A DNA stretch of 64,000 nucleotides from positions 1,619,863 through 1,683,862 of the forward strand of contig NZ_LMEE01000001.1 of assembly GCF_001425305.1 (NCBI RefSeq), read 5' to 3'. The stretch comes from Phenylobacterium sp. Root1290 (lineage in GTDB: Bacteria; Pseudomonadota; Alphaproteobacteria; Caulobacterales; Caulobacteraceae). Each line of letters opens with the position of its first letter. Position 1 is the stretch's first letter. A program made the translations under genes and the position numbers. Below are positions 10,293-19,272 of the stretch, piece after piece. The notes under the pieces were generated by a model that did no database searches, was not told where the DNA came from, and saw only the letters and a list, made by a program, of their open reading frames with translations.

Positions 10293-10422
10293 GGCGGTCT
10301 CCTTCAGATCGTTCAGAAACGGAGCGTCCCCTTACGCCGTTGGGGTCCCGCACGCAATGAACCGCTGGCCCCCGGCTGGCCCGCCGCTTGCGTTGAGGGC
10401 GAGCGTCACAGCGGGAGGCTCC

Positions 10423-11010
10423 ATGTCCGTCAGCAGCATTTCCTTGGTCCCGATGGGGGGATCATCGCCAAGCCATAGCCGCGCCAGGGAGCCTGGAGCC
10501 GATGGCAAGTCCCTGTTTCCAAAGACCTTCGGTATGGCCGCGTCGGCTCCGCGCAGGTCGGCGGCCGGGGGCGAGGCAGACGGCGATCTGACCGCCATTA
10601 TGGATCTGGCGGGTCTGACCGGCGGCAACAACGACTCGGCGGGTTTTGCCGCCCGGTCGCGCGGCGCCGGGGAAGCGGCGGAATTCTCGATCGAGTCGCT
10701 GCAGGACGTCCTGGCCGAAGGCGGTCTGGCCAGCTGGCTGGTGAGCGACGCCGACCCGGAAGAGCCGGCCGAACTGCGGGCCGAGGTCATCGGCGGCGAT
10801 ATCCTGCCGTCCTATGCGCTGGCGAGCCCCACGCCGCGTCTGCCCGATCCCTCGGCGCCGGATTATCTCGACCAGGTGCGCCGCCGGCTGATGGGCATCG
10901 GCGAGGCTGGGCCGCCCGCCCGCGACGCCTTGGACGGCGTGCTGCGCGAGGAGCGGGCGCGCATCACCGAGCGCATGGTCGCGCAGCTGTCGCGCGAGGC
11001 GCGGACCTAG
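10423..11010 (+). CDS. Unknown protein, 195 residues
   Basis: No family recognised. The ATG at 10423 has GGGAGG five bases upstream; the frame is open further upstream but has no better start. The first half is serine, glycine and alanine rich and probably disordered. The second half is more ordered (SIESLQDVLAEGGLASWLV, YLDQVRRRLMGIGE, LDGVLREERARITERMVAQL) and looks helical. No signal peptide or membrane segment is visible. A small thioesterase gene starts 73 bases after it on the same strand, so the two may be cotranscribed. Confidence 0.7.
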   Translation: MSVSSISLVPMGGSSPSHSRAREPGADGKSLFPKTFGMAASAPRRSAAGGEADGDLTAIMDLAGLTGGNNDSAGFAARSRGAGEAAEFSIESLQDVLAEGGLASWLVSDADPEEPAELRAEVIGGDILPSYALASPTPRLPDPSAPDYLDQVRRRLMGIGEAGPPARDALDGVLREERARITERMVAQLSREART

Positions 11011-11083
11011 GGCTACCTCTCAGGTCATGGACGCGCCGCGGCGCGTGCGTCAGTTGAGACCGCAGGACATTGGAGGACGCCCC

Positions 11084-11470
11084 ATGGCGCAAGACACCGG
11101 CATGCCCTTCGCCAACCTCATGGGGGTGGAGATCACCGAACGCGACAAGGCGCGCGTTGTCGGGCGGCTGACCGTTCGCGAGGACCTTTGCACGGCCGGC
11201 GGGATCCTGCACGGCGGCGCGTTCATGGCCTTCGCCGACGCCCTGGGCGCGGTCGGCGGCTTCCTGAACCTTCCGCCCGGAGCGCGGACGACGACCTTGG
11301 AGTCGAAGACCAACTTCCTGGGTTCGGCCAAGGTCGGGACGACCGTGCAGGGCGAGGCCATACCGCTGCATATCGGCCGACGCTCCAGCGTCTGGCAGAC
11401 CCGCATCACCAACGCCGACGGCAAGCTGCTGGCGCTGGTGCTGCAGACCCAGATGACCGTCGAGGCCTAA
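11084..11470 (+). CDS. PaaI-type hotdog thioesterase
   Basis: Predicted acyl-CoA thioesterase of 128 residues, from the ATG at 11084 with GGAGG seven bases upstream. The hotdog fold signature is GGILHGGAFMAFADALG (catalytic region with HGG), followed by TTTLESKTNFLGSAKVGTTV, typical of the PaaI/YbgC-like group that hydrolyses aromatic or short-chain acyl-CoA. The substrate cannot be fixed from sequence. It is convergent with and overlaps by four bases the D-2-hydroxyacid dehydrogenase gene on the other strand. Confidence 0.88.
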   Translation: MAQDTGMPFANLMGVEITERDKARVVGRLTVREDLCTAGGILHGGAFMAFADALGAVGGFLNLPPGARTTTLESKTNFLGSAKVGTTVQGEAIPLHIGRRSSVWQTRITNADGKLLALVLQTQMTVEA

Positions 11471-12453
11471 CCGGCCCCGATATCCGCGGCGCGGGTGACG
11501 TTGCGCATCGGCTCGCCCCGTAGATAGAGCGCCAGGTTGGCGAGAAACAGTTCGTCGCCGCGCGCGCCGGTCAGTTCGCCGCGGTTGGAGGCGTGCGGCG
11601 TCACCCGCACCTTCGGATGGTCCCAGAACCAGGCCTCGGCGGGCAGGGGCTCGGTCTGGAACACGTCGAGCACCGCATGCGCCGGCTGATCGCGGTCGAG
11701 CCCGGCGCGCAGGGCGTCCTCGTCCACCAGGCCGCCGCGGCCGATATTGATCAGGATGGCGCCCGGCTTCATCGCCGCGAAAAAGGCGGCGTCGGCCAGG
11801 TTGCGAGTCTCGTCGTTCAGCGCGCACGCCAGCACCACCACGTCCGCCTCGGGCAGGGTCTGGGGCAGGTCGGCCAAGGTGCTGACCGTGTCGGCCAGGC
11901 CCTCGGCGGCCGGCGAGCGGCGGACGGCCTCGACCTGGGCGCCGAAGGCCCTGGCGCGCTGGGCGATCTCCCGGCCGATGTTGCCGAAGCCCACAATGAG
12001 CCAGCGGGTCTGGCCGACCTCGCGGAAGGTCACCGGGGTCCAGGCGTGCGCCCGCTGGTGCGCCGCCTGCTCGGCGATCGGATGCAGCAGGCTGAGGGCG
12101 TGGATGGTCACGTATTCGGCGATGGCCGGGGCCTGGGCGCTGGAGTTGGTGACGGTCAGCCCTTCGCGCGCCAGGGGCTTGAACATCGGGTTGTCGAGGC
12201 CGGCGAAGGCGGTCTGCACCCAGCGGGCGTCAGGCGAGCCGGCCAGCCGCGGGAAGTAGTCGCCGCCGCGCTTGCCGAAGGCGTCGAGGCTCAGCCACCA
12301 GATCTCCGCCTTCAAACCCGCAGGGTCGAACGCCGCGCCATTCAGGGTCAGGCCGCCGTCCGGCTCCAGCACCACCACGTCGAGGGCGGGGGCGAGTGCG
12401 GCGAGGCGCTCGGAAATGCGGTCATAGGGGGCGCGGAGGAGGAGAGCTTGCAT
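11467..12453 (-). CDS. D-2-hydroxyacid dehydrogenase family protein
   Basis: NAD(P)-dependent reductase of 2-oxoacids, 328 residues. The Rossmann motif is VGFGNIGREIA. The three catalytic positions of the family are visible: Arg in INIGRGGLVDE, Glu in DVFQTEPLP, and His in VTPHASN. The N-terminal substrate domain is more divergent, so the actual acid (glyoxylate, hydroxypyruvate or a phosphoglycerate-like compound) is unknown. It is transcribed away from a MarR-type regulator across a 79-base gap that holds a perfect 16-base palindrome, so that regulator may control it. Confidence 0.9.
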   Translation of the reverse strand: MQALLLRAPYDRISERLAALAPALDVVVLEPDGGLTLNGAAFDPAGLKAEIWWLSLDAFGKRGGDYFPRLAGSPDARWVQTAFAGLDNPMFKPLAREGLTVTNSSAQAPAIAEYVTIHALSLLHPIAEQAAHQRAHAWTPVTFREVGQTRWLIVGFGNIGREIAQRARAFGAQVEAVRRSPAAEGLADTVSTLADLPQTLPEADVVVLACALNDETRNLADAAFFAAMKPGAILINIGRGGLVDEDALRAGLDRDQPAHAVLDVFQTEPLPAEAWFWDHPKVRVTPHASNRGELTGARGDELFLANLALYLRGEPMRNVTRAADIGAG

Positions 12454-12498
12454 CCGCGAACTCTAGCCGGGCGGACGCCGCCTGCAATGCCCGAGGTT

Positions 12499-12514
12499 TG
12501 ACAATGCATTGTCA
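12499..12514. promoter_or_regulatory. Perfect 16-base palindrome, candidate MarR operator
   Basis: TGACAATGCATTGTCA is an uninterrupted palindrome in the gap between the divergent dehydrogenase (start 12453) and MarR gene (start 12533). It overlaps a TTGACA -35-like hexamer (12498-12503). Its size and place fit autoregulation and control of the dehydrogenase by the adjacent MarR protein; the pairing is inference. Confidence 0.7.
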
Positions 12515-12532
12515 TAATAGCAGTCTCTTGTC

Positions 12533-12973
12533 ATGAAAGCCTCCGCTGACGCTGTTCTGCGCCTGGTCGACGCTGTGGGAAGCGCGGCCGATCGGTTCGC
12601 CCAGATCGAGGACCGCATGCTGGCCGATACCGGCTTCAGCGGCGCCCGGCTGCGGGTGGCGGGGGCGCTGGAAGCCCCGCAGGCGGCCCGGACCGTGCCG
12701 CAGATCGCGCGCGCCCTGGGCCTCAGCCGGCAGGCGGTGCAGCGGCTCGCCGACGACCTCGTTCAACGCGGCCTGACGGAGTGGCGCGACAACCCCGAAC
12801 ACCTGCGGGCCAGGCTCCTGCAACTCACCCCGGCCGGGCGCACGGCCTATGGCCAGGCCTTGCAGCGCAAGGCCTTGTGGGCCCAGGAGCTGTCCGAAGG
12901 CCTCACCCCCGCGTGGCTGGCGGTGGCGACGGAACTGTTGGGCCTGATGACCCGCCGTGCAGGCCGAAAATGA
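12533..12973 (+). CDS. MarR family transcriptional regulator
   Basis: A 146-residue winged-helix repressor-type protein. The helix-turn-helix is in TVPQIARALGLSRQAVQRLADDLVQRGLTEW, and the wing follows with LRARLLQLTPAGRTAY. No clear ribosome binding site precedes the ATG at 12533, so the message may have a very short leader. The palindrome at 12499-12514 lies just upstream. A second MarR-type gene with its own palindrome begins right after this stop, so the two form a tandem regulator pair. Confidence 0.9.
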   Translation: MKASADAVLRLVDAVGSAADRFAQIEDRMLADTGFSGARLRVAGALEAPQAARTVPQIARALGLSRQAVQRLADDLVQRGLTEWRDNPEHLRARLLQLTPAGRTAYGQALQRKALWAQELSEGLTPAWLAVATELLGLMTRRAGRK

Positions 12974-12996
12974 GATAGTTGACTCAGTCAACTATC
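12974..12996. promoter_or_regulatory. Perfect 23-base palindrome, candidate operator of the MarR-GNAT gene
   Basis: Eleven-base arms GATAGTTGACT and AGTCAACTATC flank a single central C. It starts at the base after the stop codon of the first MarR gene and ends 30 bases before the start of the second. The TTGAC...GTCAA core is a common shape for MarR-type sites. It contains a GACTC sequence, the target of the alphaproteobacterial methylase CcrM. Confidence 0.75.
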
Positions 12997-13026
12997 CGTA
13001 TTTGGCTGCCCTGGAAGGAGTTTTCC

Positions 13027-13947
13027 ATGCTGCCCAGGGACCCCGTCGCGGCCGTCCGCAGGTTCAACCGCTTCTACACGCGCAGGATCGGCGCCCTCGA
13101 CGAAGCGCACCTTGGATCGCCCTACACCTTGGCCGAGATGCGGGTGCTCTACGAGGTGGCCCAGGCCCCGGATGGCGTCACGCCCAAGCTGCTGGCCGCC
13201 CGCACCGGAATGGACAACGGCTATCTCAGCCGGGTGCTGAAGCGGTTCGAGGGCGAGGGCCTGTTGAGCCGACAACCGTCGGCGAAGGACGGTCGAAGCG
13301 TCTCGGTATGGCTGACATCGGAGGGGATCCACGCTTACAACGGCTGGCTCGGCTCGGCGCAGGGCGCCGTGGAGGGCATGCTCGGCGCGCTGACGACCGT
13401 CCAGAAGACCAAGCTGACCAGGGCCATGGCCGAGATCGAAGGCCTGCTCGAACAGCCTGCCGTGGGCGAGATCGTCCTGCGTCCCCACCGGCCCGGCGAC
13501 ATGGGCTGGATCATCCACCGGCACGGCGCGCTCTATGCGCGCGAATATGGCTGGGACGAGCGGTTCGAGGCGCTGGTGGCCAGGATCGCCTCCGACTTCG
13601 TGGTCAATTTCGACCCGGTCCGCGAGCGCTGCTGGATCGCCGAGCGCGATGGCGAGATCCTAGGCTCGATCGTCCTGGCGAAGGGCGATCGCGACGGACA
13701 GGCCAGGCTGCGGCTGCTGCTGATCGAGCCCGCGGCGCGGGGACTGGGCCTTGGCAAGCGGCTGGTCGCCGAGTGCGTCGCCTTCGCCCGCAAGGCCGGA
13801 TATGCCGAGATCGTCCTCTGGACCCAGAGCATCCTGACCGCCGCCCGCGCCGTCTATGCAGGCGCCGGATTCGAGCTCGTGGAAAGTCATCCCGACGATG
13901 GGATCGCCAAGGGCCTGATCAGCGAGACCTGGGCCTTGAAGCTCTAG
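13027..13947 (+). CDS. MarR - GNAT acetyltransferase fusion protein
   Basis: A 306-residue fusion. Residues about 1-145 are a MarR winged helix (VTPKLLAARTGMDNGYLSRVLKRFEGEGLLSRQPS). Residues about 150-306 are a GNAT acetyltransferase with the acetyl-CoA loop in LLIEPAARGLGLGKRLVAECV and the late YAGAGFELVES motif. Such fusions are known as one family; the acetylated substrate is unknown. The ATG at 13027 has AAGGAG six bases upstream. The 23-base palindrome in front suggests it represses itself. Confidence 0.92.
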   Translation: MLPRDPVAAVRRFNRFYTRRIGALDEAHLGSPYTLAEMRVLYEVAQAPDGVTPKLLAARTGMDNGYLSRVLKRFEGEGLLSRQPSAKDGRSVSVWLTSEGIHAYNGWLGSAQGAVEGMLGALTTVQKTKLTRAMAEIEGLLEQPAVGEIVLRPHRPGDMGWIIHRHGALYAREYGWDERFEALVARIASDFVVNFDPVRERCWIAERDGEILGSIVLAKGDRDGQARLRLLLIEPAARGLGLGKRLVAECVAFARKAGYAEIVLWTQSILTAARAVYAGAGFELVESHPDDGIAKGLISETWALKL

Positions 13948-13982
13948 GGTGACAACGCTCCCGGCGGCCCTAGAGTGCGCGG

Positions 13983-15251
13983 ATGCGTAAACCCAATTTC
14001 ATTGTCATTCTCGCCGACGACCTCGGCTATGGCGACCTTGGCTGCGATGGCGGCAAGGTCATCCGGACGCCCAATCTCGACCGCATGGCCGCGGAGGGCG
14101 TGCGGCTCACTGACTTCTACGCCTCGGCCAACGTCTGCACGCCCTCGCGGGCCGGCCTGCTGACCGGCCAGTACGCGATCCGCAACGGCCTCGCACACGA
14201 GGTCATCCAGCCGGCCGATACGACCGGCTTGCCGCCCGACGCGGTGACGATCCCAAGGGCCTTGGGTCCCGACTACGCCAGCGCCCTGATCGGCAAATGG
14301 CACCTGGGCCACGTGGCCCCGCACTGGCCGCCGATGGTCTATGGGTTCGAGCGGTTCTACGGCCTGCCCTACAGCCACGACATGAAGCCGCTGGCGCTCT
14401 ACGACAACGCCACGTCGCCGATGACCGAGAGCAAGGCGGACTTCGCCAAGCTCACCCAGTGGTTCTTCGAGCAGACCGCCGCCTTCGCCGAGCAGAACCG
14501 CGACAAGCCGTTCTTCGTGCTGCTGGCGCTGACCGCGCCGCACATTCCGCTGAAGCCCAATCCCGACGACCTGACCGGCTCGCCCGGCGGCGCCTATGGC
14601 GAGGTGGTCGAGGAGATCGACCTCAATGTCGGGCGGCTGCTCGAGAAGCTGAAGGCGCTGGGCCTGGACGACGACACGATGGTGGTCTTCACCTCGGACA
14701 ACGGCCCGTGGTTCGAGGGCTCGTCGGGGCCGTTCCGCGACCGCAAGGGCGGCTCGGCCTGGGACGGCGGGTTCCGCGTGCCGTTCATCGCCCGCCAGCC
14801 GGGCGCGCTGCCGGCAGGCGCGGTCAGCGACGCCCTGGCCAGCAATCTCGACCTGTTGCCGACGCTGACCGCGATGGCGGGCGCGCCGGCCGTGGCCGAC
14901 CGCGAGCTTGACGGCCGTGACCTGTCAGGCGTGCTGAAGACCGGCGAGGCCTCGCCGCACGACCAGATCGTGCTGTTCGACAACGCCAAGGTGGCGGCCG
15001 TGCGCACGCCGCGCTGGAAGTACGTGGCGCGATCCTACTACCGAACCTACGACGTCCCGCTGGACGGCTATCCGCTGTTGTTCGACATGGAAATCGATCC
15101 CGGCGAGAACTACAGCGTCGCGCGCAACTTCCCCGAGGCCGCGGCGGACATGCGCGCGCGGCTGGAGAAGGCCAGGGCCAAGTACGAACCTATGGCGCAG
15201 GCGTTTCCGCCGCACGTGGCGCCGGCCTCGGCGGCCGATCACCCCGACTGA
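13983..15251 (+). CDS. Sulfatase, formylglycine type
   Basis: Type I sulfatase of the alkaline phosphatase superfamily, 422 residues. The metal site ILADDLGYGDLG is at 9-20, and the sulfatase signature NVCTPSRAGLLTG contains Cys52, which must be oxidised to formylglycine for activity. GKWHLGH and FTSDNGPW are further family motifs. I see no signal peptide, so the enzyme appears cytoplasmic, and no formylglycine-generating enzyme is encoded in the window. The sulfated substrate is not predictable. Confidence 0.93.
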   Translation: MRKPNFIVILADDLGYGDLGCDGGKVIRTPNLDRMAAEGVRLTDFYASANVCTPSRAGLLTGQYAIRNGLAHEVIQPADTTGLPPDAVTIPRALGPDYASALIGKWHLGHVAPHWPPMVYGFERFYGLPYSHDMKPLALYDNATSPMTESKADFAKLTQWFFEQTAAFAEQNRDKPFFVLLALTAPHIPLKPNPDDLTGSPGGAYGEVVEEIDLNVGRLLEKLKALGLDDDTMVVFTSDNGPWFEGSSGPFRDRKGGSAWDGGFRVPFIARQPGALPAGAVSDALASNLDLLPTLTAMAGAPAVADRELDGRDLSGVLKTGEASPHDQIVLFDNAKVAAVRTPRWKYVARSYYRTYDVPLDGYPLLFDMEIDPGENYSVARNFPEAAADMRARLEKARAKYEPMAQAFPPHVAPASAADHPD

Positions 15252-15260
15252 CGGATCGGC

Positions 15261-15590
15261 CTACTTGCGGCGCTGCTTGCGCGCGGCGTAGCGGGCGTCG
15301 CGTGCCGCCTTTTGGGCGACGCGCAGCTCCAGCTCGGCGGTCTCGGCGTTGAACGCGTCGATCTCGCGCTTGAGCGCATCCTGCTCGGACTGGACGCGGC
15401 GGCGTTCGGCGCGTTCGATCTCGCGCTTGGCGCGAAGCTCGGCCAGCTCGTTGGCTTTGGCGGTGGCGCGGTCGGTGCCCGGTTCGGCCGTGACGGTGGG
15501 TTTCACCTTCATCTTGGCCAGGAGAGCCTTTTTGGCTTCGAGGGACGCGGTGGCGCGGTCTTGGAAAGTGCTGTTCTTAAGATAACTCAT
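15261..15590 (-). CDS. Small charged coiled-coil protein (DUF6481-like)
   Basis: A 109-residue, highly charged, probably all-helical protein. It begins SYLKNSTFQDRATASLEAKKALL and continues with a long lysine, arginine and glutamate rich coiled coil, ending in KAARDARYAARKQRRK. The N-terminal pattern recalls the DUF6481 family of small alphaproteobacterial proteins, some of which are linked to RNA or stress responses, but I am not sure of the assignment. It stands alone, convergent with the sulfatase gene. Confidence 0.75.
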   Translation of the reverse strand: MSYLKNSTFQDRATASLEAKKALLAKMKVKPTVTAEPGTDRATAKANELAELRAKREIERAERRRVQSEQDALKREIDAFNAETAELELRVAQKAARDARYAARKQRRK

Positions 15591-15726
15591 GCGGGCGTCC
15601 CCATCTTACATATCGGGGAAAAATGCAATCGGCGGATGGTGCGTTTGTTCGCCGCGGCGCGTCCGTGTTGCGCGGATGCACGTATCTCCGGAAGGCGCGC
15701 ATAGGCGCCTGGACCGGAGGTCGGCC

Positions 15727-16362
15727 ATGGACCAACTTTCGCGCAGAGGCCTTATCGCAGCAGGACTTTCCCTGGCCTGCACGCGCGCCCTGGCGGCGAA
15801 CCGCCGGCTGGCCTTCGCCGTGTTTCGCAACGGCGTCCAGGTCGGCGAGCACCAGATGACTTTCACGGGCGGCCCCGGCGACACCGTGGTCCGCACCGAC
15901 GTCTCGCTGGTGGTGAAGCTTGGGCCTGTCCCGGTCTACCGCTACGCCCACCAGGCGCAGGAACGCTGGAGCGGCGGCCGGTTCGCCAGCCTGGAGACCA
16001 CGACCACCGCTGCGGGCCGTACGCAGAAGGTCAGCGCGCGGCGCGGGGCCGAGGCGGTGCTGATCGAGACTGCGGGCGGCAGGATCCGCGCGCCCGCCGA
16101 CGCGCTGCCGCTGACCCACTGGAACGCGGCGGCGCTGACGGGACCGCTGTTCAATCCGCAGGAGGGCAAGATGCTGCGGCTCAGCGCCCGCAAGCTTGGC
16201 CTGGAGCGCGTCAAGCTGGCGAGCGGCGGCGATGTCGCGGCGACCCGCTGGAGCCTGCGGGGCGAGAGCGAGATCGACAATTGGTACGATCAGGGCGGCG
16301 CCTGGGCCGCCCTGCGCGGCCGTCTCCCGGACGGCTCGACGATGGAGTACCGGCGGCTCTAG
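15727..16362 (+). CDS. Exported protein, DUF6134-like
   Basis: A 211-residue protein from the ATG at 15727. The N-terminus [19 protein letters not shown] carries a twin-arginine-like pair, a hydrophobic core and an ALA cleavage site, so it is probably exported to the periplasm. The mature part is rich in beta strands ([31 protein letters not shown]) and matches the general look of DUF6134 proteins, whose function is unknown. The stop overlaps the leuB stop by four bases on the opposite strand. Confidence 0.75.
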   Translation: MDQLSRRGLIAAGLSLACTRALAANRRLAFAVFRNGVQVGEHQMTFTGGPGDTVVRTDVSLVVKLGPVPVYRYAHQAQERWSGGRFASLETTTTAAGRTQKVSARRGAEAVLIETAGGRIRAPADALPLTHWNAAALTGPLFNPQEGKMLRLSARKLGLERVKLASGGDVAATRWSLRGESEIDNWYDQGGAWAALRGRLPDGSTMEYRRL

Positions 16363-17411
16363 AGCGCCGCCAGCACCGCGTCGCCCATTTGCACGGTCGA
16401 GAGCGCGCCGCCCAGATCGCGGGTGCGCGCGCCGCCTTCCAGCGCCTTGACGACCGCCGCGTAGAGCTTGTCGGCGGCGTCGGCGCGGTCCAGCGACCAG
16501 CGCAGCGCCATCTCCAGCGACAGGATCGCCGCCAGCGGGTTGGCCAGGTTCTGGCCGGCGATGTCCGGGGCCGAGCCGTGGATCGGCTCATAGAGACCGG
16601 GCTTGCCGGCGGCGCCGAGCGCGGCCGAAGGGAGCATGCCGAGCGAGCCGGTCAGCTGGGCGGCGGCGTCCGAGAGGATGTCGCCGAACAGGTTGTCGGT
16701 GACCATGACGTCGAACTGCTTGGGGTTCTTGACGATCTGCATGGCCGCGTTGTCGGCCAGGATGTGCTCGAGCTCGACGTCGGCGTATTCGCGCTTGTGC
16801 AGGTCGGTGACCACCTCGCGCCAAAGCAGGCCCGAGTCCATCACGTTGGACTTCTCGGCCGAATGAACCTTGTTGCGGCGGCCGCGGGCCAGTTCGAAGG
16901 CGACGCGGGCGACGCGCTCGATCTCGGCGGTGGTGTAGACCTGGGTGTCGACGGCGCGCTTGCCGCCTTCGGGCAGCTCCTCGATGAAGCGCGGGCTGCC
17001 GAAGTAGATGCCGCCCGTCAGCTCGCGGACGATCATGAAGTCCAGGCCCTCGACCAGCTCGCGCTTGAGGCTGGAGGCGTCGGCCAGGGCGTTGAAGCAC
17101 AGGGCCGGGCGCAGGTTGGCGAACACTTCCATGCCGGCGCGCAGGTTGAGCAGGCCAGCCTCCGGGCGCTTGTCGCGCGGGGCGCCGACCCACTTGGGAC
17201 CGCCGACCGCGCCCATCAGCACGGCCTTGGCGGCCTTGGCGGCTTCCAGGGTTTCGTCGGTCAGCGGCAGGCCGTGGGCGTCATAGCTGGCGCCGCCGAA
17301 CAGGCGCTCTTCGATCGCAAGGTCGGGGACGAGAGCTTCGGCCACGCGGCGGACCTGCGCGGTCACTTCGGGCCCGATGCCGTCGCCGGGCAGGAGGAGC
17401 AGGTCGGTCAT
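16359..17411 (-). CDS. leuB: 3-isopropylmalate dehydrogenase
   Basis: NAD-dependent oxidative decarboxylation of 3-isopropylmalate, the third step of leucine synthesis. It is 350 residues, normal for the family. Visible motifs are [11 protein letters not shown] at the N-terminus, MGAVGGPKW, the substrate-binding [22 protein letters not shown] and [12 protein letters not shown], then [14 protein letters not shown]. It is the last gene of the leu run, 27 bases after the monooxygenase-like gene. Confidence 0.97.
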   Translation of the reverse strand: MTDLLLLPGDGIGPEVTAQVRRVAEALVPDLAIEERLFGGASYDAHGLPLTDETLEAAKAAKAVLMGAVGGPKWVGAPRDKRPEAGLLNLRAGMEVFANLRPALCFNALADASSLKRELVEGLDFMIVRELTGGIYFGSPRFIEELPEGGKRAVDTQVYTTAEIERVARVAFELARGRRNKVHSAEKSNVMDSGLLWREVVTDLHKREYADVELEHILADNAAMQIVKNPKQFDVMVTDNLFGDILSDAAAQLTGSLGMLPSAALGAAGKPGLYEPIHGSAPDIAGQNLANPLAAILSLEMALRWSLDRADAADKLYAAVVKALEGGARTRDLGGALSTVQMGDAVLAAL

Positions 17412-17438
17412 GTGGGAACCCCCGTAGATGTCACGCGC

Positions 17439-17741
17439 CTAGAGCTGGCGTTCGGAGGCGACCTCGTAGGCGAAGAGCCGGCGATCGGAAACCCCGAAGG
17501 CGGGCCAATGGCTGCGCCAGGTCGCCATGTGCGTCGTTTTGAAGTGCGCATCGAGCGCGGCCTGGTCGCGCCAGACCTCGAAGACCCGGATCAGGCCGTG
17601 GTCCAGGACGTCCTCGGCATAGGAATATTCGAGGCAGCCGTCCTCGACGCGGCTGGCGTCCAGCATCGCCCGCATGTGCGGCCGGAAGTCCGCGAGGACC
17701 TCCTGCGGGACCCGCACCGTGCCGGCGATGATCAGGGTCAC
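17439..17741 (-). CDS. ABM-domain protein, putative quinol monooxygenase
   Basis: A 100-residue single-domain protein of the antibiotic biosynthesis monooxygenase (ABM/YgiN) family, a dimeric alpha/beta barrel fold. The pattern [27 protein letters not shown]...[19 protein letters not shown] is typical. Members act on quinols or similar compounds without cofactors, or degrade heme, so the true role is open. Its start overlaps the leuD stop (ATGA), so it is translated with the leucine genes, though no leucine step needs it. Confidence 0.88.
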   Translation of the reverse strand: MTLIIAGTVRVPQEVLADFRPHMRAMLDASRVEDGCLEYSYAEDVLDHGLIRVFEVWRDQAALDAHFKTTHMATWRSHWPAFGVSDRRLFAYEVASERQL

Positions 17742-18349
17742 GCGCGTTCCAGCCAGGGCTGGCTGATGGCGCGCTTGCCTTCGTAGACGTCGATCGAGGC
17801 GGCCGCCTGCAGGGTCTCGCCGATGGCGTCGAGGCCGTTGAGCATCTTTTCCTTGCGGGCCGCATCGATCTCGAAGGCGAAGGTCTTGCCGGACGGGGAG
17901 ACGACGGTCTGGGCCTGCAGGTCGACAGTGACCATGTGGTTGCCGCCCTTGGCCTCTTCCATCAGGTCCTGGACCTGCTCGGCGCTCAGCACCACGGGCA
18001 GCAGGCCGTTCTGGAAGCAGTTGTTGTAGAAGATGTCCGCGAAGCTGGTCGAGATCACGCAGTTGATCCCGAAGTCCATCAGCGCCCAGGGCGCATGCTC
18101 GCGCGAGGAGCCGCAGCCGAAGTTGTCGCCGGCGACCAGCACGCCCGCGCCTTTGTATTCTGGGCGGTTCAGGACGAAGTCATTCTTTTCATTGCCGTTT
18201 TCGTCGAAGCGGAAATCGTAGAACAGGCCGCGGCCCAGGCCCTCGCGTTCCACGGTCTTGAGGAACTGCTTGGGGATGATCTGGTCGGTGTCGATGTTCG
18301 CCAGCGGCAGCGGGGCGATCTTGGCGTCGAGACGGGTAAAGGCTTGCAT
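17738..18349 (-). CDS. leuD: 3-isopropylmalate dehydratase small subunit
   Basis: Small subunit of isopropylmalate isomerase, 203 residues from the ATG at 18349. Family motifs are [38 protein letters not shown], and [20 protein letters not shown]. Its partner LeuC is encoded 2.5 kb upstream in the same run, separated by three unrelated genes. The ATG shares one base with the stop of the preceding gene (TGATG) and the leuD stop overlaps the next start (ATGA). Confidence 0.97.
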   Translation of the reverse strand: MQAFTRLDAKIAPLPLANIDTDQIIPKQFLKTVEREGLGRGLFYDFRFDENGNEKNDFVLNRPEYKGAGVLVAGDNFGCGSSREHAPWALMDFGINCVISTSFADIFYNNCFQNGLLPVVLSAEQVQDLMEEAKGGNHMVTVDLQAQTVVSPSGKTFAFEIDAARKEKMLNGLDAIGETLQAAASIDVYEGKRAISQPWLERA

Positions 18350-19272
18350 CAGTTCGTCTTGGCTGAGGACTGCGGACGGGTCTGCGTGATCGTCCAGCGG
18401 TCGAGGTTCGTCGCGGTTTCGCCCCTGGCGCTGGTGGAGATCGCGCTGGTGCAGATGACCTTTAGGGCAAGGCCGGTGGGAATGTCGATCTCGTGGCGGC
18501 AAACGTCTTCGCGACTGATCCGCATGCCGGCGAACGCGGCCTGGGCTTCCTTGGCCTTGTCGGGCGCCAGGCGCGCCATCATGGCGCTGAGCGCCTGGCC
18601 CAGGCTGTCGCTGGCCGACTTGGGATCGAAGGCCTGCTTCCAGGCGACCACCGCGACGCCGGCGGCGGCGTCGTAGGCCTGCAGTTCGTAAGACCCCAGC
18701 GCCTTGATGGCCGGTCCGCCGAGCGGGTTGGGAAGCGCGTCCTCGTAGGTCACGGCCTCGCCGAGGGTCAGCGCCGTGCCTTGCGACAGGGTGGCCAGCG
18801 ACCACTCGCGCGACACGACCTGGGCGGCCAGTTCGGGCGAGAGGTCGCCGAAGATCTTCTTGGCGGCGCTCGCCGCAGCCGGCTCGGAGACGGCTTTGTC
18901 GATGCTTTGCTCGAGCAGGGTGCGCACCTGCGACCAGTTGCGGATGCGCGTCGGCGCGAGCGAGGAGTCGACCTCAAGCACGACCGGCTGGTCCAGCAGC
19001 GAGCTGGTGTCGACGCCGGCGGCGTCAGAACCGTCGAGCTGTGCGGAGCGGACGCGCAGGGTGACCACGCCGCCGTCGGCGCCGGCCGTCCAGTCGACGT
19101 CGGTGGTGCTGACGCTGCGCGCGGCCTGCGGCGCCGCGTTGTGGCGGGTGCGCTCGCGGGTGCGCTCGACGGTCATGGTCCAGGTCGCTTGGTCGGGCAG
19201 GGTGACGGGCAGGTCCTGAGCCGTCGCGGGGGCCGCAAGGCCCGCCGCCACCAACGCCAGCGCCCACTTCAC
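18349..19272 (-). CDS. Secreted protein of unknown function in the leu operon
   Basis: A 307-residue protein with a clear signal peptide, [18 protein letters not shown], with cleavage before DLPVT. The mature protein has no motif I recognise; it contains beta-rich stretches ([28 protein letters not shown]) and one pair of possible disulfide cysteines near the C-terminus ([18 protein letters not shown]). A periplasmic or outer-membrane lipid-binding-like fold is possible but unproven. It is coupled to the VOC gene before it (ATGA) and leuD after it (TGATG). Confidence 0.8.
   Translation of the reverse strand: MKWALALVAAGLAAPATAQDLPVTLPDQATWTMTVERTRERTRHNAAPQAARSVSTTDVDWTAGADGGVVTLRVRSAQLDGSDAAGVDTSSLLDQPVVLEVDSSLAPTRIRNWSQVRTLLEQSIDKAVSEPAAASAAKKIFGDLSPELAAQVVSREWSLATLSQGTALTLGEAVTYEDALPNPLGGPAIKALGSYELQAYDAAAGVAVVAWKQAFDPKSASDSLGQALSAMMARLAPDKAKEAQAAFAGMRISREDVCRHEIDIPTGLALKVICTSAISTSARGETATNLDRWTITQTRPQSSAKTN

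Noticed and set aside
16281..17786. 501-codon open frame on the plus strand opposite leuB and the ABM gene
   Set aside because: Shadow of two well-identified minus-strand genes; it crosses their boundaries.
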